Positions 57,872 to 64,000 of a stretch of DNA of 64,000 bases are shown piece after piece. The notes beneath the pieces are model-generated. The model did no database searches. It saw only the letters and a list, made by a program, of their open reading frames with translations, and was not told where the DNA came from. The stretch is from positions 238,590 to 302,589 of the forward strand of contig JAGFNQ010005370.1 in the NCBI GenBank assembly GCA_024364735.1, in the 5' to 3' direction. Numbering within the stretch: the stretch's first letter is position 1; the number at the start of each line of letters is the position of its first letter. The DNA is from Boesenbergia rotunda (lineage: Eukaryota; Streptophyta; Magnoliopsida; Zingiberales; Zingiberaceae). A program made the position numbers and the translations under genes.

Positions 57872-58796
57872 GTTTTTTTGAGGTATGTTCAATTACATAT
57901 TAAACCTTGTAATTTATATTTATTCTATTTTTATAGTCTACTAATATGTTAATTTGATTTTTATTTCAGGGATCCTCTATGATTCAGGTATGTTTTTATT
58001 TATATCGCTTTATGTTTGTAGTTTGGTATAGGATATGCTTTATGTTTAATAGTTTTGTATTTGATAGTTTGGTAATTTTGTATTTGTAGTTTGGTATTGG
58101 ATAGTCTTTCAAATTATTGCCCCTTGCACCATAGTAGGTACAATTTTCCCTTTGTAGTTTGGTATTGGATAGTCTTTCAATTACATATTTGTGTTCTGAA
58201 TTCGTGTGACAAACACTCCATCAAATTCCAATTTGATAACTTATTTTCTTTAGTCTTATTAATTTATCCTTGGTTGCCATGCCAATTAAAGCTATATTAA
58301 TGCTTTGATTTTAGGATAGGTTGTGTTATTGCATTTTTGTTGATTTGATTTGTCATTGATTCTAGGATAGGTTGTTTTCCAGTGAGTGCATTGGTTCCTT
58401 TAGAAGACATTGTATTGAAATTAGGACTTGAGAGCAGTGTAACTATATCAGAACCTATTGTCCACTGGCTTGATCTTGAAATTAGGACTTTTTCCTAATG
58501 ATGCTTAACTGATATTGTTACGGGCTTCCTCTGTATTTTACCAATAGATTGTAACTTTTCAAGCCTCTTTTATTGCATATTACCAAAGGTGTATTTGTGT
58601 TTTTTTTTCAGGTCAAGCTTGGGGTTCTGCTATACACTCTGCTTTATTGATCCATTCTATTTTTTATAATTTATATTATTAATCTTATTAATTTTTTAAA
58701 CACGTAAAATATGTAGGGTCTTAAGAAAAATTTATTTCTGAGTTACTACCTGCTGACTTCAGTATTGATCTTGCATGTTAATCTTTTTATTTTCAG

Positions 58797-59067
58797 CTTA
58801 TTATTTTCCAAATATAACAGAAGTTCAATGTCTCCATTGATGGCAAAAGGTTCTAAATCCTGCACTTATTAAGGCTCCATGGACTCAAGAGGTAATATCA
58901 TCTTCTAATAGGTTGTGGCTTTAGATCAGAAAATGAGTACTTCATGACACTTTCTTTGCTCTTTCTTGTTATAGAAAAATGAGTATATAATTGGTCTTGT
59001 ATCCTCAAAATGGTCTACCATTGCAAAGAGTCTTCTAGGACGAATTGGGAAACAATGTAGGGAGAGA
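58797..59067 (+). pseudogene. Captured MYB3R (three-repeat MYB) gene fragment
   Basis: Two exon-like pieces separated by an intron-like stretch (58892-58974, GT..AG). Piece one (58797-58891) follows a TTTTCAG acceptor and reads YYFPNITEVQCLH-stop-WQKVLNP then ALIKAPWTQE. Piece two (58975-59067) reads EYIIGLVSSKWSTIAKSLL then GRIGKQCRER. This is the end of the first and most of the second MYB repeat of plant MYB3R cell-cycle regulators, with the repeat Trp residues in place. A TGA (58838-58840) stands where Arg is expected (CGA to TGA). The rest of the gene is absent. It has no bearing on transposition and looks like gene capture by the CACTA element. Confidence 0.8.
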
Positions 59068-59878
59068 TAAATTTTTGAGAAGTTATATTTTTTAAAATGT
59101 CTGCCCAAGATTTTTATGACATGCTAGGAGTATTACGGTCTAAGACTAACTCATTCTTAATTAGTTTCTTCCATTTCCATTAATGGCAAATAATTATCTA
59201 TTGGCTATGGGTTTGCCAATATATTTAGGCATCATAAGATTGCATATCAAGCAACTTTAGAGTGTACATCAATAGTTGGTGCCAATCTTTGCACCGTTTA
59301 GCAGCTAGCATAGATAATAGATTTAGAAGAGTTGATTTCTAATAGATGTTATATGGACACCTTAGACTTAGTTGTATTTTAGACGGGATTAATAAATTGT
59401 TCAAAAATCCTCACCACCAATGTAGACATTCTCTTGAAAAATTTATGTAATTAAATCTTATGGAAATCAAAGCCACCTTATGATTTCAAAGTTGTTGTTT
59501 CACCTTTAACTAATTCCACTATGAATAGTCTTATTAATTTATCCATGGTTGCCATGCCAGTTAAAGTTGTATTATTGCTTTGCTACATGTTGGTTGTATA
59601 ACAAACTCAAAGTGATCCTTGCTTTACGTACAGTGTTTCCCTAGTAGTAGTTTTGCAATACAGTTCAAAGTGAAGTATGCTTATCTTGAAGAAGTCTGAG
59701 GAAATGTTCATCTTTTCAGAAACATTTGGTGACATCATTGCAGATGGAATGAATCTTGTAAGCTATGAGTTTGTAATTTCCATTTTAAAAACTGAATGTA
59801 TGATATTCTGTATAGCAGCTTTCATTTTAATATATACAAGTTTGTATGGATTTTGTGATTGAAAGTGAAATAGAAGTT

Positions 59879-59972
59879 GTGAATGTGATGTAATTGTGTT
59901 GTGAATGTGATTGGAAATTATATTTGTGAATGTGATGTAATTGGGTTGTGAATGTGATTGGAAATTATATTT
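59879..59972. repeat. Two tandem ~47-base repeats
   Basis: GTGAATGTGATGTAATTG(T/G)G..ATTATATTT occurs twice head to tail near the CACTA 3' end. Confidence 0.75.
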
Positions 59973-60056
59973 GTGAAGATTTGATTTTTATGAATATGAT
60001 GATGTATATATGATGATTATTACACAAATACATATAACCTGACATTTTTTTTATTT

Positions 60057-60420
60057 TCCGACGGAATTTGGGTTCTATCGGAAAATATCGGATCATTTCC
60101 AACGGAATATTTCCCCAATCCCGTCGGAAATTTCCGACGGAATTGGGTTTCCGTCGGAAATTTTCCGACGGGAATGGGAGAATTTTCCATCGGAAATTTT
60201 CGACGGAAACACAATTCCGTCAGAAATTTCCGACGGAAATGAATTTCCGTCGATAAAATATTCCGACGGAAATAAAATTCCGTCGGAAATGTTACCGACG
60301 GTACAAAAATTCTATCGGCACAGAATTACCGACGGATTTACCTCCAACGGAGGAAGTTCTGTCTGTAAGTGCCTTTACCGACGGAATTCCGTCGGTAATT
60401 TCCGTCGGTAATGCTGGTTT
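60057..60420. repeat. CACTA 3' subterminal repeats
   Basis: Fifteen or more TTTCCGACGGAAA/TTCCGTCGGAAA-type words in direct and inverted order, twice the length of the 5' array. Expected TnpA-binding region. Confidence 0.85.
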
Positions 60421-60434
60421 TTATGGTAGTGTTA

Positions 60435-61200
60435 GTGATCAATACTTGAGAAGGTCAAATGCTAATGATGTTCAACGTCTCCTTCAATTGCATGATGAGA
60501 GTCATAGCTTCCCTCGAATGTTGGGCAGTCTTAATTGCATGGATTGGGAATGGAAAATTATCCATTTGCTTGGAAAGGCTAACTTACAATAGGTCATGGA
60601 TTACCGACAATCGTGCTTGAAGCGGTCGCGTCTCAAGACTTGTGGATATGGCATGTATTCTTTCGTGCCACTGGTTCACGTAATGATCTTAATGTGTTGT
60701 ATGAATCTCTCATTTTCAATAACATCTTGTAAGGAAATGCCCCGGAGATTAATTTCACCTTCAACGGAACTCAATATAAAATGAGATATTATTTAACAGA
60801 TGGAATATATTCAGAATGAGCTATCTTCGTGAAGGTTTTTCCTTACCTGGAAGATCCCAAGAGGAGGTTGTTTAAAGAAAGACAAAAGGTTGCAAGAAAA
60901 GATGTTGAACGAGCATTTAGAGTGCTCCAAGCTCGATGGCCAATTGTCATAGGTCTAGCTCGTTATTAGAATAAAAAAATGTTAAAACATATTATGTTAG
61001 TATGTATTATTTTGCACAATATGATTATGAAAGATGAGGAGGACCACGTGACAAATAGGTACAATGATGAAGATGACGAACTTGCACAACCCGTGTGGGC
61101 CTCAAACTGAGGATTTCATGATTATGTTCGGACAAATTCCGATTTACGTGGCAATCATATACATCACCAAATTCGTGCCGACCTAATTATACATATTTGA
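60435..61200 (+). pseudogene. PIF/Harbinger transposase, C-terminal part
   Basis: Excising the CACTA and one TTA rejoins VVELF to SDQYLRR. Then come NANDVQRLLQLHDES, FPRMLGSLNCMDWEWK (first catalytic Asp region), pieces of the GHGLPTIVLEAVASQDLWIWH-type block in shifted frames, FNGTQYKM, DGIYSE, VARKDVERAFRVLQARW (catalytic Glu region) and LKHIMLVCIILHNMI in the last conserved block. Many stops and shifts. This is the DDE transposase that would cut the Harbinger ends. Confidence 0.82.
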
Positions 61201-61420
61201 TCACAATACAATAATAACTCTTGAATTAGTATTTTATAGTTTCGCTTCATGTTTAATTTATATATTATTTTTTTAATTTTATACAAGTATAATGTTTAAT
61301 TTATATATTATTTTTTTAATTTTATACAAGTATAATTTTTTATGTGGCGTGTGAACCCTATAATTTTTATAAGATAATAAATGTTATAACATCACAGAGT
61401 TAAAATCAATGTGAATGCCC

Positions 61421-62060
61421 TGTAAATGAACCGATCATGTGGAATGTTCATAATAACGTAACACTTTTTACAAAAATAAAAAATTAATTATTACCGAATC
61501 AAAAAAGATGGTATACCTTCAAGATTAATAGGGCGAAAAGTGAACTTCTAAATTATCAAAATATATATATATATCAATTGGAAGTATTCTGTTACGTTTA
61601 TATCATCAACTAACTTGTATCATTAATACTCTCTTGATTAAGTTTGGATCAAATCCATATTGCGCCGAAGTTTAACGTCAGCAATATGGACAAAAATAAA
61701 AGGTTTTACCAGCGCTAGCTTAGTTTTAGCTGAGCTTCGTCTCCCCCCCCCGGTCCTCAAGTCTTAACTTCAAGCTGAGAAGAGACAGACTCGAAATGCG
61801 TAACAAAAATGGTGAAACAGAGGAAGAGATGCGAGGTAGCCAACTCCAGACGCGCTCGGCTCGACTACGGTGACATAGCAGCAGCAGCAGTCGTTGTCTT
61901 TTGAAGCAAAAGGGAATGTTGAATAAAGAAATATTTCCATTTCCAATCGAATTTAGAAAGCAAAAGGGAAAGTGTCGCCGGCGCTTTGCCCTCCCATGCC
62001 CAGGAAGGTCCTTTTCTGCTAGATTTACCATTCCCGTCGTCGTCGCCGGCATTTACGCAG
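61421..62060. other. No gene seen; 3' flank of the DeSI-like gene
   Basis: AT-rich to about 61720, with a short (AT)n run at 61556-61574. From 61730 to 62060 the sequence is more mixed, with a (GCA)5-like run near 61880. It probably holds the 3' untranslated region of the minus-strand gene at 62061. Confidence 0.4.
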
Positions 62061-62960
62061 TTAGCATAAGGACGAGGAAGAGGAGGACAAGGACGCCGAT
62101 CGCTGGAGCCTCATTGCGCCCGTACATCGCGAGGAGATGGTGACCTCGGGCCTCGAGATGTTGCTGGGAGGCGTGGTGGCCCCTTCCGGAGGGAATTTGG
62201 CTGAGTTGCTCCTCAGACGCCGCATGTCGGCGTCCACCCCGCGCTTCGCCTCTTCCGCGCCGCGCTTCCGCACGACCGCTACTCGCACCGGCAGCACACA
62301 CTTGCAGAGGAACCCTGGCGGCGATAAAAGGTCGGAAAATTGCAGCTTTTAAGTGGTAGTGTGGTGAGGAGGGAAGTACCGATCTTGGCGAGGCGATTGA
62401 CCCATTTGGGGATGTGGTTGCCGGTGAGGCGGAGACAGGCGTCGTCACAGAAGTGGTTGCAATTCTTGGAAATAAGGTTGTAGGTGTCGCCGGAGTAATC
62501 GGCGGCCATGTCCGCCATGAGCGCCCGCACCTCGCGTGGCCCCAGATCGGTACGGCCGATCAGGATCGCCTTCCGGAACGCGAACCCGGGGCACTGCCGG
62601 GGCTCCCCCTCAAAGATCCCCGTCGTCGGGTGCTCGTGCGCCCCGTACGCATACTCCACCCCGTGAACTGCCAAAACGCAGAAGGAACCGAGCACAATGC
62701 AACAAAACCCCTAATCACGCACCGCAAGAACAAACAAACAAACAAACAAAAATCCCAAATTGCCACATCACATCAGAAGAAGGCGAGGCCAAAACGGCGG
62801 ATCGCATCGGACGACGGATCGCACCTTGGACGCCGGAGTGGTAGACGCCGAGGCCAAGCCAGTAGGCGTAGCCGTTCATAGGAGTTAGGTCGTAGACGTT
62901 GAGGTAGACGGGCGCCGACGCCGCTGGTCGCCGCTTCCGCGAGGCGCTGCGGGTGAACAT
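62061..62960 (-). CDS. DeSI-like PPPDE peptidase, three exons
   Basis: Cysteine isopeptidase of the PPPDE/DeSI family, which removes SUMO- or ubiquitin-like modifiers in animals; plant members are little studied. Exons on the minus strand: 62960-62825, 62667-62380 and 62314-62061, with introns of 157 and 65 bases (GT..AG), giving 225 residues. The start MFTRSASRKRRP matches the short basic N-terminus usual in plant relatives; an in-frame ATG at 63035 is possible. The domain runs from PVYLNVYDLTPMNGYAYWLG to WVNRLAKI. Catalytic His41 lies in GVYHSGV and Cys115 in SKNCNHFC. It also shows VEYAYGAHEHPTTGIFE and FRKAILIGRTDLG. The C-terminal exon starts GFLCKCVLP, conserved in plants, then is basic and Ser-rich (ending in a run of Ser before LC). 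No stops or shifts: apparently intact and the only clear host gene in the window. Confidence 0.87.
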
Positions 62961-63637
62961 GGCACGTGGCCAGTGGCAGGAGGAGGAGTAGGAGTAGGAG
63001 GAGATGGAGGTGGAGTAGGAAGAGGAGAAGATCACAGAGGCGGCGACGGTGGATCATAGAGATGGCAGCGCTGCGACATCGGGCGGTGGGGGAAGGTCTT
63101 GAAAAAGTGTGCCAGTTTCGGAGGAAACGTAGAGTAAAAAGGAATGCAATTAATCGACAGAGTGGTCCGCATAACTGTGGAGGCGTAAGTAATAATACGA
63201 TGTTTAGTGGAGGGTTTTTCTACGTGGTGCAATTCCCGAAATGCCCTTACCAGCTCGTAATCGTGATGTGATCATATAAACGGTGCCAATCTACAAATTA
63301 TTTCATCTTAATGTTTATATCTATACATCGCATTTCATCTTGCACTCTATTTTGTCTCCATCATTCATAGGAAATTGGGATAATGCACATATGTTTACTT
63401 GTTTGGAATTTAGTTTTTGGATATTCCATCTTAATTTGTTACATCTTTCATCTTTGGAAATGGATAGATGTTCTTGTAGCTAAAATATATCTTCTCATAT
63501 ATATATATATATATGCTAATCTCTTTATCGCAGAAACTCGTGTGGAGCATGTGTATTTGATTTTTTTTAATTTTTAATTTTATTTTTTTAACTTCCAATT
63601 ACGCTGTTTAAGATTTTACCTTTAGATTTCGTAATTA
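62961..63637. other. Upstream region of DeSI-like gene; no other gene
   Basis: GC-rich leader to about 63075 containing an out-of-frame ATG at 63057 (possible upstream ORF), then AT-rich promoter-type sequence. No confident TATA. An (AT)n run lies at 63497-63514. Confidence 0.4.
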
Positions 63638-63643
63638 GGTTAT

Positions 63644-63658
63644 TGTGTGTGTGTGTGT
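63644..63658. repeat. (GT)n microsatellite
   Basis: About seven GT units. Confidence 0.9.
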
Positions 63659-64000
63659 TACAGACTGTTTATGGCGCACCCTTGTGGACTCGGGGCCCTG
63701 GATTGAATCTAGGTGCAATGACTTTTTTTATTTTTTTGAAATATATTATATGTATTTAGGGTTTAAGACTTTAAGATTTTTTTTTTTTTTTTTTTTGGAG
63801 CTTGTGCAAATTTTATAGAACACTCATTAAATAAATGCTGAAACCAGAAAGTTTACAGAATTATAATACCATCGGAGATAAACTGTTAGACTTAAGCTGA
63901 AAAAGTCTTCATATTGAACAAATACTCAATATGTAGATTAAGAAAATTAAACCAACAAGATTACACCTTAGCAACTATCCAAAAGTAACAAACACAAACA
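63659..64000. other. No gene seen
   Basis: AT-rich, with a long T run at about 63778-63798. Nothing else recognised up to the window end. Confidence 0.5.

Larger units (their letters stand above)
57872..60056 (+). other. CACTA 3' region with captured sequence
   Basis: AT-rich. A ~50-base block is repeated at about 58253-58305 and 59527-59580 (CTTATTAATTTATCC, GGTTGCCATGCCA). The MYB3R fragment lies between them. A further exon-like stretch GGTGACATCATTGCAGATGG (59729 on) could be another captured piece but I cannot name it. Confidence 0.5.
21424..60431 (+). mobile_element. En/Spm (CACTA) transposon, 39 kb with nested insertions
   Basis: The left end CACTACAAGAAATTC and right end ..GGTTTTTATGGTAGTG (inverted CACTACCATAAAAACC) are CACTA-type inverted ends, flanked by the 3-base duplication TTA (21421-21423 and 60432-60434). 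Subterminal arrays of the TTCCGACGGAAA type lie at both ends. It carries a tnp2 transposase and a second TnpA-like gene in the same orientation. Subtracting elements F and H leaves about 8.9 kb, a normal size for an autonomous CACTA element. Stops in both genes show it is now defective. Confidence 0.92.
18951..61420 (+). mobile_element. PIF/Harbinger transposon carrying all inner insertions
   Basis: Both Harbinger genes are present in the same orientation: a Myb/SANT-like ORF1 (19383-20539) and a DDE transposase (20905-21423 continuing at 60435-61200). Proposed ends are GAGCATCTCTATTGG (18951) and, inverted, GGGCATTCACATTGA (ending 61420). These agree at about 9 of 15 positions, and a 3-base TTA-type target duplication is not clear, so the exact ends are uncertain. 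Without the CACTA insertion it would be about 3.5 kb. Both genes are broken, so the copy is dead. Confidence 0.7.

Noticed and set aside
58797..59067. A complete working MYB gene
   Set aside because: Only parts of two repeats are present, with a stop codon and no continuation up- or downstream.
61726..62143. Extra gene just downstream of the DeSI-like gene, in either strand
   Set aside because: Open frames are short, overlap the last exon or its 3' flank, and show no recognisable motif.
62536..62881. Plus-strand frames across the DeSI-like exons
   Set aside because: They are antisense shadows of the GC-rich peptidase exons, with no domain and no splice logic.

Overview
This 64 kb window looks like a repeat-rich plant (angiosperm) chromosome, probably a monocot. 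The evidence is nested Ty1/copia and Ty3/gypsy LTR retrotransposons, an En/Spm (CACTA) transposon, a PIF/Harbinger transposon, and one intron-containing plant-type DeSI/PPPDE peptidase gene. The general style of the copia LTRs reminds me of gingers and their relatives, but I cannot prove the species from sequence alone.

Layout, left: 1-18240 is a stack of copia elements on the + strand. Element A (1-13296, start outside the window) is gag-only. It carries a minus-strand gag-only element B (2310-6075, 5-bp target duplication GAAGG) inside its gag. Its 3' LTR holds a half-deleted minus-strand Tekay/Del-like gypsy element (8545-~12722). A sits in the 3' internal region of copia element C (LTR 15148-16263). 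C abuts an LTR remnant (16264-16667), which lies just before the polypurine tract of a further copia element (LTR 16727-18240).

Layout, middle: 18951-61420 is one old PIF/Harbinger element with both of its genes (Myb/SANT-like ORF1 and DDE transposase), now pseudogenes. Its transposase is split by a 39-kb CACTA element (21424-60431, target duplication TTA). The CACTA encodes a tnp2 transposase and a second TnpA-like (Transposase_24) protein, and carries a captured fragment of a MYB3R gene. Its tnp2 gene is broken by two retrotransposons: a gag-only copia element F (24077-43647, duplication CCTTT) and an Athila/Tat-type element H (44667-55192, duplication ATGAC). F contains a copia element G with gag-pol (30220-41977, duplication GGCGA). 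G in turn contains a lone Athila/Tat-type LTR (36803-39549). Removing the insertions joins the transposase reading frames again, so the order of events is readable.

Layout, right: 62061-62960 (minus) is the only convincing host gene, a three-exon DeSI-like peptidase with its His and Cys catalytic residues in place. The last kilobase is AT-rich sequence with microsatellites.

The most unusual signal is not a gene. Several unrelated elements here carry family-specific clusters of short palindromes or tandem mini-hairpins in their LTRs or ends (GGGCGCCC, CAGTCGACTG, AATCGATT, GATCGGTC/GACCGATC, GGCCAGATCTGGCC, and hairpins with TTCACTCA or CCTCCAA loops). In many of these the stem arms vary between units, yet both arms change together while the loop stays constant. 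Element H also encodes a strange Gln-rich protein with acidic Cys repeats and no recognisable gag or pol. No live mobile element is evident: every transposon reading frame has stops or frameshifts.
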